A stretch of 64,000 nt of DNA from assembly GCA_030849465.1 (NCBI GenBank), contig JARVLF010000011.1, positions 124,001 through 188,000 on the forward strand. The letters are read 5' to 3'. Below are positions 52,146 through 63,263 of this stretch, one piece after another. The notes beneath the pieces are model-generated. The model was not told the DNA's origin. It saw only the letters and a list, made by a program, of their open reading frames with translations, and did not search any database. The number at the start of each line of letters is the position of its first letter. Within the stretch, counting starts at the first letter, position 1. This DNA comes from Moesziomyces globuligerus. Its lineage: Eukaryota > Basidiomycota > Ustilaginomycetes > Ustilaginales > Ustilaginaceae. Position numbers and translations under genes: made by a program.

Positions 52146-55100
52146 CTAGACTACATGCGGAGCAGTCCAGGAGAAGCTGGTGAACTCGGCCTGGTCCTGC
52201 GCACTCAGCACCGAGTGCACGGGCGTCAGCGTCGGCTTCTCCGAGGTGAACTCGGTGTCGAACCAACTCGTGTCGCTGGGGTTCTTGAGCGTCGGGCAAA
52301 AGGGCGGCGGGACGCGCTTGTTAAACATGTCGTCCCAGTTGACGTCGCGGAAGAAGGGATGGCTCTTGATCTCCTCTGCATCCGTCGGACCCGAGCCCAA
52401 GCGCTTGGTCGGATCGCGCGTCAGCAGCTTCTCGAGGATCGACACGGAATCCGCAGGCATGTGCAGCGGATACAGCGGCTCGTCCTCCAGAATCGCATCA
52501 AAGATCTCGTCCTCGTCATCACCCCTGAACGGCGCCTGCCCCAACAGCATCTCGTAGATCAGGATACCAAACGCCCACCAATCCACCGCACGCCCGTACC
52601 GCTGCTCCAGCAGAATCTCGGGCGCCATAAACTCGGGCGTACCGCAGAACGTCGACGTCGTGTTGCCGTACCACATATCCTCCTTGCACAACCCGTAGTC
52701 GGCCACCTTGATGTGCCCGTCCAACGTCAGCATGATGTTGTCCAGCTTGAGATCCCGGTAGATGATCCCCTGCTTGTGGAAGTACTCCAGCGCCAGCAGC
52801 ACCTCGGCCGCGTAGAACTTGGCCCGGCGCGGCGTGAACGGCTCGCGCTGGATGTGCAGCATCAGATCGCCGCCCGAGATGTACTCCATGACAAAGTACA
52901 CGCGCGTCGTCGTCTGGAAGCACGAATGCAGCCCGAGCAGGAACGGATGGCGCTCGCGCGCCGCCGCCAGAAACACGCGCTTCTCCGACTTGGTCGACTC
53001 CACCTCGTCGTTCTCGATGATAAACTCCTTCTTCAGCACCTTGATCGCATACAGGTTGCCCGACCGCTTCTCCTCGGCCAGCATCACCTTGCCGAAGTTA
53101 CCCTTGCCCAGCACAGCGAGGAAGTTGAAGTCGTCCAGTCCGATCTTGCGCCGCGACGACGGCAGCATGCGAGGCGGCTGCTGCGCGCCAGATCCTCCCT
53201 GCGAAGGGACCAGAGCACCGCTGCCGGCGGCCTGACCAGCGAGAGCCGAAGCAGGTCCCTTGGACGGCGGCGTCATCTGCTGCTGCTGGTGCGGCGGTTG
53301 CATCGCAGAGAGCGCTGGCTGCTGGGCCGCAGCGTTGGGCATCGAGGCCGATGGCGGCATGCCGTGCATCTGCGAAGGGGCCTGCGACGGCGACGGCGGC
53401 TGCGCGAAGCCGGACGGAGGCTGGGGGCGCGCGCCGTACATGTTGTTGGAAGGCGGCAGCGTCTGCGCAGGCGATCCGGTGTTGGAGGGCTGAGGCAAGG
53501 GACGGGGAGGGCGCGACATGTCGCCGAGGCGCGGATCGGACGCTGAAGGCGACATGCCGTCGGACATGCGCGGAGGCGCTGGGCGTCCCCCGGCTCCAAA
53601 GTTGGGCGCTCCACCGGGCCGTTGCTGTTGCTCCGAGGGCGGTGGGACCCTGTTGGGAGCGTAGGGTGCATCCGGCTTGATCGACATTTGCTGTGTCTGC
53701 TTTTCCAGCGAAGTGAAGCGTCCGTCCTGACCCGTGCCGGCGAGGGGCGGCAGCTGAGGAGGCGTGACACGTCCCACGGGCGCAGCCGTCATGCCGCCGC
53801 CGTTGGCGTTGAAGGCAGCGTTGGCCGGATACGGCTGCTGCTGCGACGGCGGCTGCTGGTGCTGCTGCTGCTGCTGCAGCAAAGGCTGCGGCTGGATCTG
53901 CTGCTGCGTCTTGGCGGACGACTTGACGCGGTTGATGGTCTCGATGTCGCTGAGGAGCTGGTTGGCCATCTCCATGGACATGCCGCAGAAGTCGGGGACG
54001 AGGTGGGCGCAATCCGTGTGGCAGGTGATGTCGCACTCGGAGCACTTTCGAGCATTCTTGCGACCGAGCGGCAGGATGTAGCCGCAGTGGCAACACCAGT
54101 TGGCGCTGAGGTTGGTGATGGGCTCGAAGCGATGCGGAATGCGGTGGTTGATCTTGACCTCGTCTCGGTCGGCTTCGGCGTTGCTCTTGGAGATGCACTT
54201 GGTGACGACCTTCTGAGCGCATTTCTTGTGGCAGGTGTAGCGACAGTCCTCGCACTGGCTGCCGGCAGCGTTGAGAAGGAATTCGCCGCAGAGAGCACAG
54301 CGAAGCACCTGGTAGAACTGACGCGAGACAAACTTGTGGCCGTTGATCTCGGCGACGTCATCCTTGCGCTTACGGAAGGCACCCTGTCTGCCGAGACGAG
54401 CGTCGTAGGGGCGCTTGCGGACGTTCTGCTTGATGAAGTTGAGGTGCATGTAGATGGCGCCTGCGGGCTCCACGGCAAACCACGCCTCGACGCCGTCGCT
54501 GGGGCCGTTAGGCACAGGAGCGCCTGCTGGAGTGTTGTAGGCTCCGTCCATGCCGGGGATGGAGCCGGACACGAAGGGGCCGCCGCCGGCTCTGGGTTGG
54601 ACGCTGTCGGCGGTGACCCAGCCTTCGCTTGGGCCGTGACCGTGCTGGGAAGCGTCGGGCACCTGGCCGAACTTCTTCTTACGCTGCTCCTCGACGATAT
54701 CGCTGATGCGGATCCAGAGCATGCCGACGGGGACAGGATGCGCATTGCCAACCTTGTCGTAGATGGTGACTTCGAGCTCATTGGCATTGTCGACGGCGAT
54801 TTCAAAGTCCTCCTGCCAGCGTTCGTTGCGGCTGGGATGGGTGCGAGCGCGCGGGGTGTCTTCGACCTTGATGACGACGGTGGACTCGCGGACGGAGCGG
54901 GTGTTGCGGGGCACGGGGGAATGGTCGATGTCGCGGGCGCTGCGGATGGAGATCTGGAGGGTACCGGAGAGGGGTTTTCGGAGATTCTGCTTGCGGTTCT
55001 CGACGGACTCTGGGTTTGCATTGTCCTCTTCCTCCTCCATGACGTGGAGCTGCTTGTAGCGCTTGAGAGCCTGCTGGAGGAGGACGATCTTGGACTGACT

Positions 55101-55995
55101 TTCGATGCGCTTGCTCTCTGCGTCGTTGCGACTTTTGCGATCGCCCTCTGCTTGGTAGAGCTTGGCCATCTTGTCGATGCCCTGCTTGTACTGCTTCTCG
55201 ATTTGAAGCTTGAACTCGAGCTGGTGAAGCATGCGCGAGATCTTGGCGGTGGTGTGCGGGGTATCGTCCTTGATCAAGTCGAGGTTGGTGTAGTTGCGCC
55301 TGGCGCTGGTGCCCATGCGGTGCATGGCGGGCTGCCAGGTCTCTGGGCCACCAGGGCCACCAGGACCGCCAGGACCGCCCGAGCCGCCTGGAGCGTATCC
55401 GGCGCCGTAGGGGCCCTGGTTGGCATACTGGGCGTACGAACTCTCGGGCCCGGCCATGGTCCCATTGTCAGGGGCTGAGGGGAGCGGGCGTCCATCATAT
55501 CGGCGAGGCTGTACGGCAGGGGAGGGCGGGTTGGAGCCGAGGTAGGAAGAGCTGCTGTCGCCCGGGTACTGGCGTCCGCCGCCGATGGAGCTGGCGCCGC
55601 CGCTGGTCTTGGAAGAGGCGAAGCTCTGTCTGGGATCGGCGGTGGTGGAGCTGCCAGTGGGACTGTCGGTGCGGAAGCCGGGCCCGCCGCTAGCACGACG
55701 AGATTTGAGGCTGTTGATGGACTCTTGGAGGTAGGAAATGTTGCGCTGGGCCTCGCGAATCTGGGACTCGGCCTGTCGAATGACTTCGGGGTTGGTGGTG
55801 GCGGCGCGCAGAGCCTGATTGCCTTCCATGATACGCCGCTGGGTCTGGATGCGAGCGTAGACTTCGGCTACTTTTGAGTCGGACGGATCCTGATGGGGTG
55901 GGACGGGAGCAAGGTGCGATGGCAAAGACAGGCAAGAATGAGCTAGACCGATCAAAAGCGTATACGAGGCGTGTGTAATGCGAACTTACAGCCAT
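52146..55995 (-). CDS. PKC1: Protein kinase C (Pkc1)
   Basis: Two exons, 55995-55990 (ATG GCT only) and 55889-52146, give 1,249 residues; the 100-base intron has GTAAGT and ATCAG. Domains: HR1 near 8-65, a second HR1 near 205-285 (ISRMLHQLEFKLQIEKQY), and C2 near 300-410. Two C1 zinc fingers follow near 518-565 (HKFVSRQFY...CALCGEF) and 582-632. After a Gln/Pro-rich linker the kinase domain spans about 920-1175, with LGKGNFGKV, AIKVLKKE and YRDLKLDN. ADYGLCKED is the fungal Pkc1 variant of DFG, and GTPEFMAPE follows. An AGC tail is present. Pkc1 is the Rho1 effector that starts the cell-wall-integrity MAP kinase cascade. Convergent with the RhoGAP-like gene. Confidence 0.95.
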
Positions 55996-57741
55996 AATGA
56001 GAGTGTTTCAGACGCTGCTGGATGCGCGTCAGCTGGAAATGATGTCGTGTGTTTGTTGAGGCGCGACAACAAGAAGCCAAGGATGACTGTGTGCTCGACG
56101 TGGATCGAGGGCGCGGTTTGTGCAAGCGGGGCGAGGCGTGCGAGGCAGGCAGTGCGGCTGCGAAAGCCGTTGGTCTATCTATGGAAGCGAGACGTGCTGC
56201 GGACGAAGTGGTCGATTCCGGGATGGGGTCGTACACGAGGGCTCAAACTCGTTGCGAAAGGGCAGTGATGAAGCTTGGAGGTGTGATAAGACGCAAGCGA
56301 GCGGATCTATCGCTACGAGCGAGAGCGTAAGATGTCGAAAGGAGGTGAGGAGATGTTGCTGAAGCGCCGTCGAACAGCGTCACACGACAGAATGCGAGCG
56401 AGTCGTGTTGGCGGCGGTGAAGACAGACAGCAGCTAGAGCAGCGGCAAAGAAGGAGCCAGATGGCGGTGACTGAGAAGCGGACTCGAGATAGCGAGTTGG
56501 AGTAGGGTAGGAAGGTGGAGGGTGTGGTTGAGCGATGGACAGAAGCTGAAACGACCACATCAACCAGAGCGACCGAGCCAACCGTGAGCCGTGAGCCGTG
56601 AGCCGTGAGCGCCGAGCGTTGAGCTGCGAGGGCTGAGCTGCGAGGGCTTAGCCAGTGACGCCCGCCTACATTGGCCAGGGGTTGGCGGCCGAGCAGCGGA
56701 GCAGCGGAGCAGCGCTGAGACACACGCACCCTTCCCACCAGGAGCGAGCCAGCGTGGGGCGGCGGCTGGCGAGGCGCCAAAAACGCGCCCTCAAATCAAC
56801 ACGTCAAAAAAAGGAGAAAAGCCAAAGAAAAAGCTGTGCTGGCCCGAGCCAGCAACTCGCGGTGCTTTGACTTTTGAAATGCGATCGATTGGCCCCATTA
56901 CGCACGGCCGCTTGCGATTTCAACCGCGCTTCCACAGTCGCTGCTGATCGTCGTATGCCCTCTCTCTCCCGCGGCAAATGGCGCGCGCCCTGGCCCCTTT
57001 CTCCCTTCTCCTTTCTCCAGGGGTTCACTTGTGCTGCCTCACCACGCGCTTCTTCGCTGCTATTCTCTCGGATCTCGCCCGATGAATGCATGGATGCAGC
57101 CGACTCGGGGCGGTATACTGTAGTATGACAGTCGGCGTCAATCACGAGATGTGATGTGAAAGCAAGAGACGCCCAAACCTTGTCGCGTTGCGCTGGTAGG
57201 CTGTCGCGCTGTGCTGTGACCAACAAAAAAAAATGGTCCAGGCGCAGCAGGCCAAGGCGCCATCGCAGCCCGTCGATGCCCGAGCCGTGCATGCCTGCCA
57301 GCCCACACACTGGCCGGCTCTGGCGCGTGAACGCGTCGCAGCGACGTGCCGGCCCTCGAGCGCCCTGGGTCTTGGAATCTTCCAAAAAGGGTCCATCCAT
57401 CCACCCGCGCCGCTGCCCTGCCAACACTCACGCGTGCCCACTCCCACTCTAAGCGCTTCACACATGCGGCAAAGCCGAGAGACGCTTAGGCATTCATTAA
57501 CAAGTTTGCAAAGTGCTGCTGAGATACAAGTACACGTTGAGTGCTACAGGGAGATCCGCACCACACCCAGTCGCAGAGAAGCCGCAGCGCAGGCGGGCGG
57601 ATCGGGTATGGTTGATGGCCGTCGGAGCCAAGCCGAGCCGAGGCTGGCGAGGAGCTCCAAAGGCGGCGGGAACGAGCGCGCGACATCTTGAGATGCTGTT
57701 GAAGGGTCTAGAGTCGCTGCTGCAGGTGGGCTGTGGGCCGC
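55996..57741. other. Intergenic 1.7 kb, PKC1 promoter and OPI3 3' flank
   Basis: No supported gene. Tandem repeats GTGAGCC (about four units, 56583-56612) and GAGCTGCGAGGGCT (two units, 56629-56650) lie about 600 bases upstream of PKC1. Open frames here overlap on both strands and lack domains. Confidence 0.5.
56583..56650 (+). repeat. Short tandem repeats upstream of PKC1
   Basis: About four GTGAGCC units, then two copies of GAGCTGCGAGGGCT. Confidence 0.75.
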
Positions 57742-58461
57742 CTAGGCTTTGGGCTTGGAGGGCGTGCGCTTGTTGCGGTTGCGCGTGCCCGAAGCAGGAC
57801 CGTCGCTCTCGAGCAGAGCCTGCTTCTCGGCCTCGGCCTTCTTGAGCTTCTCGGCCTGGCGATAGATGTTGGCCGTGAAGGGCTCCTCGAAGCGCAGCGC
57901 GAGCGCGTAGACGATCACCACCAGCACGCTCAGCACCAGGCCCGCCGGCTTGCCGAACCACAGCGCCACAGCGACAAAGCTCATCGAGCTGCCCCAGTAC
58001 ATCGGGTTGGCCATCACGTTGAAAGGGAAGCCCGTCACCATGCTCTCCATCAGGATGCCAAAGTAGTCGCCCAGGTAGGTGCCCGTCACGCCCAGCGCCC
58101 ACATGGACGAGAGCACAAACACGTTGCCCGTCGCGAACAGCACAGCCGCCGCCGGCTTGACCCACGCCTGCTGCAGCAGCGTGTGCGTAGGCTGCTCCTT
58201 GAGCGCGAGGTTGTACAGATGGTCGCGCAGGATGCCCAGCGAAAAGATCGACACCGCCAGCAGGTAGCAGCCCAGGTAGCGACGTCCACCGAGCACCTTG
58301 GTGATCGTCTTGCGGTGATACTCATTCTGCGCCACAACGTTCCAGTAGAGCGGGTTGAAGCAGATGCTCCCCACCGCGATCCACAGCGAAGGTTGCGTCA
58401 GGTCAATCACCCCCGGCACCACGTAGGCGCTCGAAGCCGACTTGTAGAAGAGTCCAGCCAT
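57742..58461 (-). CDS. OPI3: Phospholipid methyltransferase (Opi3/PEMT)
   Basis: A single exon of 239 residues starting MAGLFYKSASSAYVVPGVID. Several membrane helices include LWIAVGSICFNPLYWNVVA and VKPAAAVLFATGNVFVLSSM. PEMT motifs are present: LGVTGTYLGDYFGILM and VTGFPFNVMANPMYWGSS, followed by FEEPFTANIYRQA with the EEP motif. The tail is basic. Yeast Opi3 is about 206 residues; the extra length here is the Lys-rich C-terminus. The ER enzyme performs the last two (or all three) SAM-dependent methylations from phosphatidylethanolamine to phosphatidylcholine. ATG 58461 fits the conserved start. Confidence 0.92.
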   Translation of the reverse strand: MAGLFYKSASSAYVVPGVIDLTQPSLWIAVGSICFNPLYWNVVAQNEYHRKTITKVLGGRRYLGCYLLAVSIFSLGILRDHLYNLALKEQPTHTLLQQAWVKPAAAVLFATGNVFVLSSMWALGVTGTYLGDYFGILMESMVTGFPFNVMANPMYWGSSMSFVAVALWFGKPAGLVLSVLVVIVYALALRFEEPFTANIYRQAEKLKKAEAEKQALLESDGPASGTRNRNKRTPSKPKA

Positions 58462-59216
58462 CTTGCGGGAGCGGGTTCGTGTGTGGATGGGAAATTCGGA
58501 AGAAAGGCCGAACAGTGAACAAACTCGACAAGGTGAGGATGGCAGTCCAGATGTGTGATGGAGCGGGCCGAGGATGAGAAGCGAGTGTGCGAGTGCGGAT
58601 CCGTTCGGAAGGTGCCATGCCGCACACTCCACGTCAAAATGTGCTGCGTGCGCTTGGGCGGGAAGGGACGACGTGTCTCGTCGGAGTCTGGCGTCGGGCG
58701 ACGTTGCATTTCAACATCACATTTTGCAAGCTCGCACTTCGCATTCCCTCCTCATTTTCACTCGAGTCGTCCCTCCGACGGGCAATGCGACAAGTCGCTG
58801 AGCTGAGCGATACTGGTTCTTTCCGGCCTGGACAGACCCCCGCAAATGCAGAAAGCAGCCCTTTGCGCACTCATCGGTGTGAATCCGGAGTCGTGAGTGG
58901 GAGTGACGTGACTGTAGAAGGTGCATAGCGTGCATCCAAAGCAATCACACGCAGCCAAGACGCCCAACTGCGCACAGCGTCTCGCGCCTCGGCTGGCCAT
59001 TTCACAGATTTCCGCCACGCCTCCATCCTTGACTGTTATCGGATGCCCCCCGACTACGGTCATGTGTCCCATGGAGGCCTCGCACATCCCACTTCTCCTG
59101 TCTGTGTTCAGTCGCCTCTCGTCCGTCTCCGAAAGCTTCCTTTCAGTGAGGGGTTTCTACATTCCCAACGCTGCTCGTTTGATCCGTTCCCCTCGTCGCA
59201 CACCTCAACAGCTACG
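58462..59216. other. Divergent promoter region, OPI3 and unknown gene
   Basis: No gene, RNA or repeat supported. An in-frame ATG at 59043 could lengthen the downstream protein by 58 residues. Confidence 0.5.
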
Positions 59217-60305
59217 ATGAGCTTGATGCATAGCGAGGACAACGTGGCCAGCCCGCCCGCAGCAGCATCAACCTCTTTCAACGTCAGAAGCGAGATGGGC
59301 ATCATTGTCCGGGTTTCGCTATCGCCAATGACTGCAATTGAGTTCGGTGGGCTCGGCCCTGACCCAACGGCGCTTGGTCACCATCTGTACCTTTCTGGCT
59401 CGGCAACCGCTTCGGGCCACCCAAGCTTTGACCTGGGCCGCAAGCATTTGTGCGCGATCACACGTGCCATGATCGAGGAGATCAACGCGGTAAGCCTTGT
59501 GCTACTCCCGTGTTCGGAGCCGCCCATCAACATCGCACCTGGCTGACCAGTGGTCTCGTGCTGTGTGCAGCTGAGAGACAGCTGGCTAGATGTTGCCGAC
59601 ATACGCGAAAACCCAGAATCACTGAGCGCAGGCTACCCGCCTGCCCTCGTCCTGACACTGGTGCCCAGCAGTACGCCAGAGCAAGCATGCGGCTGCGAAT
59701 GGACACGAGTGCGGCTGGACTGGTACGACTCCAGGTCTGCTCCGGCTTGGCCACTTTCTCTTCTGCTCGAGCAGATCCCGCTCTCGACGCACTTGCGCGA
59801 CGTCGTGCAGCGCGCCACTTCGCGCATCATCGTCAAAGCCTTGCTTGGATCTCCCGCGTCTGCGCCTCTGTTCCACGGCTTGTGGCGCCAGCGGCGTGTC
59901 CAGGTCGATCCGCTCATCGGCAGCCTTGCCGACTCGCTCTCTGCATTGGCTTCCAACATCAAGGACAAATCCCTGCTCTCACCAGTACTGGGGCCTCCGG
60001 GATGGACATCCTCCTCTCCATGCAGTGTCAGCTTGCGTACGCTTCTTATGCGGCTCGATCATAGCACGTTTCCCGCACAAGATCCGCCGCCCGCGTGGAA
60101 ACGGACCCGCCTCAGACCTGCGACTTTGCCTCATGAGCTTGACATCGCAGAATTGCCGGAGACTGACGATGACCAACTCTGGCTGCCCGTCGAGACCTTC
60201 AAGCCCATCTCTTCCGTCTGCCAAGCCGCAGACGAGGATTCGTGCAGTGACTCGGGCCTCAGCATCTTTCATCCCCCCAGCGATACCGACATCCTGGAAT
60301 TCTGA
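59217..60305 (+). CDS. Unknown conserved-looking protein
   Basis: Two exons, 59217-59489 and 59571-60305, give 335 residues. The 81-base intron has a GTAAGC donor, TGTGCAG acceptor and a CTGAC branch-like motif, and joins IEEINA to LRDSWL in phase 0. The first half seems folded (GIIVRVSLSPMTAIEFGG, LALVLTLVPSS-like strand, RVRLDWYDS, LSLLLEQIPLSTHLRDVVQR). The last ~90 residues are acidic and Ser/Pro-rich, ending PPSDTDILEF. There is no signal peptide, membrane segment or familiar motif. I do not recognise it. The alternative start at 59043 is in frame. Confidence 0.6.
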
Positions 60306-60450
60306 CGCCAATCACGCGTGCACTGTTTCGGCACCACGCAAAAGGTCACGCTCAGAATGGGGACGATTCATACCTCACAGTACTGTACAGGACCAGTAAG
60401 ACGGAGATACAATTACAGCGTCGACGGTAGCTCTAATCACGGTGACACGG

Positions 60451-62397
60451 TCAATCCAGGGGCACAAAGCAGCAAACCAGCAGCGACGGTAGGCCGCACG
60501 GCGCGATCTTCATCTCGAACACGCCGCGCGTTGGGCGCACCGTGACCGATCCATCAGCATTCGGCCGCACGATATCCGCGTTCCAGTAGAGCGGCGCCGT
60601 GTTCCCCACCGCGGGAACATACGAGCCATCCTCGGCCTGGCCACCGCCAACTGCGAGTTCGTACAGCCGGAAAAACTCGGATGCGGACGCTTCGGTCATC
60701 AGCTCGTAACACGACAGCTTACCACCCGTCATCTGATCTCTGGAACGACCGCACAGCTCGTGTGCGAGCTGGTTGGAAGCGTAGACCTCGCCCGCCTTGC
60801 GGCAAACCACCATCGGCACCGGCGTGAAGGGGAGCACCGACTCGGAGTAATACCGCACGTTTCCCGCCCACTCCGCCTGCAGCTGGATCATGCTCGACGG
60901 CTGGATGTTGTCTTCGAGCGAGAACCACAGCCGCCGGATCTTGGAAAGCGCTGCCTCGACCGAACAGATCGACTGCTGCGACCAATTTTGCTCCGTCATG
61001 TACCGCATCAGCGATGCATAGCCCTTGCGGTACGGATAGGGCGCATAAACGTCGCCGGGCCTCTGACGCGCCACCGGCTCCTTGCCCTCGGCCGCTCCGT
61101 GATACATTCGATCCGAGCCAGCACCGGCGCCGCCAGCATGGTTGGATAGAAGGGATGTCGCCGGCGTGTCCAGGAGTGACTTGTCCTCGCCATCGACCGA
61201 AGTGCGCCCGGAGAGGTCATGGGCCGAAAGTCCGGCGTGCGGGTGTTGATGCCGCTGCTGATGTCCCATCTGATTGTTCTCCCCCGAGACGGCGTGTCTC
61301 TGCATTCGCTGGTCGTGAGCGCCGCTGACAGCACCACCAAGATGGTGCTGCGCCGCATGTACACCGGCCCCATTCTGATGTTGACCCTGTGCATTCGGCA
61401 TCAGCTGCGCATGTTGTTGCTGTTGGAGCTGCTGCTGCTGATGCTGATGTTGAGCTTGGTGGTGCGGTCCGAACATCGCATCCTGACCTGCGACCGTGTG
61501 ATGCGCCGGAGCGCATAGATGCTGCGTTCCCGGACGCGCATTGAAGGCGTCTGCCACGTCGAAGAAGTAGGTCGAGAAGAGCGAGTCGAGCTCGGCCGAC
61601 GAGGGAGGCTGGAAGATGGGCTGGCCCTGCAGCAGCTGGGACGGCGCGCTCCGCACGGGCGCAGGTGCAGACACGTGCATGGGCATCGATATGGGCAAGT
61701 TCGCATATGCCGCCGGCACGATTGGAGGTACAGTGGATGGTGCGATGGGACGATGAGTCGCGCCAGCGTTGAAGCTTGACTGCTCCACGCGGTCCGTGCT
61801 CTCGGCGAGGGCCGCGGCGGAGAACGGTGCTTGGGAACGATCGCTGTCTACGGTGCGATCCGAGTGCGCATTGCGTGAGAGCGACTTGCGCTTGCGCTTT
61901 CCACCTCGCTGAGCTCCGGAAGCACTTTGCGATGCCGCGGCTGTCGTGCGGGATGGATCCTCCTCGCTGTTCGATGACGCTGGCGAAGCGCGGTGCGGCT
62001 TCTGTTCTGCCGATCCGTTGAACTGTCCCGCCTCGTCCGCCGGCTTACCTTCCTGTGGGGGATCGACGCAGCGGTCAGCAATACCGCGCTTCACGCAGCG
62101 GTGGCAGGGCCTCTTCTCTTCGCAAACCAGGTGCGAGCGGCGACAGTAGATGCATGCTTGACGGAGCTTCTTGCGGCGCGGCAAGAGCCCCAGCGCCTCG
62201 CCCGCCCCATCGGCCGCTGGTGTTGGAGAAACGCCATTCTCGCTGCGCGTGCCGCTGATCTCGCCAAGCTGCTGGGTGTCGGCGTGCACGTGGGAGCCGG
62301 ATGCGCCCGCCGCAGATGGTTTGGAGTCGGGCACAGGGATGTAGTCCTCGAGGAGGTAGTTGGGGAGCACCTTGCGCGAGGCGCGAGTCGAATCCAT
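60451..62397 (-). CDS. Zn2Cys6 transcription factor with PAS domain (ERT1/AcuK-like)
   Basis: A single exon of 648 residues; the first ATG that fits is 62397 (MDSTRASRKVLPNYLLEDYI). The zinc cluster C-X2-C-X6-C-X5-C-X2-C-X8-C lies around residues 80-115 (CIYCRRSHLVCEEKRPCHRC). A long Gln/His-rich linker follows. The C-terminal ~140 residues form a PAS-like domain with VVCRKAGEVYASNQLAHELC and a final strand LPSLLVCCFVPLD. Zinc cluster plus C-terminal PAS is the layout of the Ert1/Rds2/AcuK family, which activates gluconeogenesis and respiration genes on non-fermentable carbon. The frame is open upstream of 62397 but lacks an ATG. Confidence 0.85.
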   Translation of the reverse strand: MDSTRASRKVLPNYLLEDYIPVPDSKPSAAGASGSHVHADTQQLGEISGTRSENGVSPTPAADGAGEALGLLPRRKKLRQACIYCRRSHLVCEEKRPCHRCVKRGIADRCVDPPQEGKPADEAGQFNGSAEQKPHRASPASSNSEEDPSRTTAAASQSASGAQRGGKRKRKSLSRNAHSDRTVDSDRSQAPFSAAALAESTDRVEQSSFNAGATHRPIAPSTVPPIVPAAYANLPISMPMHVSAPAPVRSAPSQLLQGQPIFQPPSSAELDSLFSTYFFDVADAFNARPGTQHLCAPAHHTVAGQDAMFGPHHQAQHQHQQQQLQQQQHAQLMPNAQGQHQNGAGVHAAQHHLGGAVSGAHDQRMQRHAVSGENNQMGHQQRHQHPHAGLSAHDLSGRTSVDGEDKSLLDTPATSLLSNHAGGAGAGSDRMYHGAAEGKEPVARQRPGDVYAPYPYRKGYASLMRYMTEQNWSQQSICSVEAALSKIRRLWFSLEDNIQPSSMIQLQAEWAGNVRYYSESVLPFTPVPMVVCRKAGEVYASNQLAHELCGRSRDQMTGGKLSCYELMTEASASEFFRLYELAVGGGQAEDGSYVPAVGNTAPLYWNADIVRPNADGSVTVRPTRGVFEMKIAPCGLPSLLVCCFVPLD

Positions 62398-63263
62398 GGA
62401 TCGCCTTCTCTTCGACGCTACGCCGCGTCCGGGCTCTTTGGATGGACCGTATGATTGTCGTGGCTGCCGCCTGGCGGGTGGATGTGCGCTGGACACGGAG
62501 CAGCAGCTACCTAGATGGATGTCTCCATGCGGTCCCGTACGATGCTGGAAGACAAGAAGCGGGTCCCTGTACGAGGGATTCGTAGGAGGGTCCGTCTTGG
62601 AGTACGCCGTGCGCGGGTCCGAGACTCTGCAGGTTCTTGCTTTGAAGATGGAAGGTTGCTGCAAAGCAAGGTGTGGCGGTCTCGAGTCGAGAGCGTGGGA
62701 CTCGGGCCCAACGATGGACTGAGAGGCTCGGCTATGCTCTCTCACGTGCGGGACCGCGCAAGACGAGGGGGAAGCTGGTAAGGATGCGTGTCACGCATGG
62801 TTTGGTGTTGGCAAACAATGGCGACTGCTGAACGTGGCTCGGTGCCTTGTTTGCCGGACAGGGCTCTGCGTTGGGAGGTGGTCGAGAAAGTATTGACCGA
62901 AAGCTTGCATGCAGGTCGTGCGTCGGGATCGGAACGAAGTTTCGGGATCGGATGCCGCTCACGTAAAACTGGAGTCTAACATACCCAAATTGATTGATCG
63001 ACCACGTGGCCTCGGAACTCTTTCCGACCTGCAAGACCGATTTGCGTAGTGCGATTTCTGACAGGAGGCTCGAAGATGGGTCGACTTAAAAGAGGAAGAG
63101 GCGCTTGACAATCTGTGAGGCTACCAAGAAGGGGCCGCTGGCGTCCTGAGCTCAACCTGCTGCTCTGCGTCTCACGAGCAGTTTTGAGCATTTGCAGCAC
63201 GTCACACGTGTATGGGGGTAACGATGAAGCTATGGATGATGATGCAGTACGAGTGGCGATGGG
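62398..63263. other. Intergenic between ERT1-like and BMS1 genes
   Basis: Promoter of the ERT1-like gene and 3' flank of BMS1. No gene or repeat supported. Confidence 0.5.

Noticed and set aside
56313..57427. Open frames upstream of PKC1
   Set aside because: They overlap on both strands and arise in repeat-rich promoter DNA with no conserved feature.
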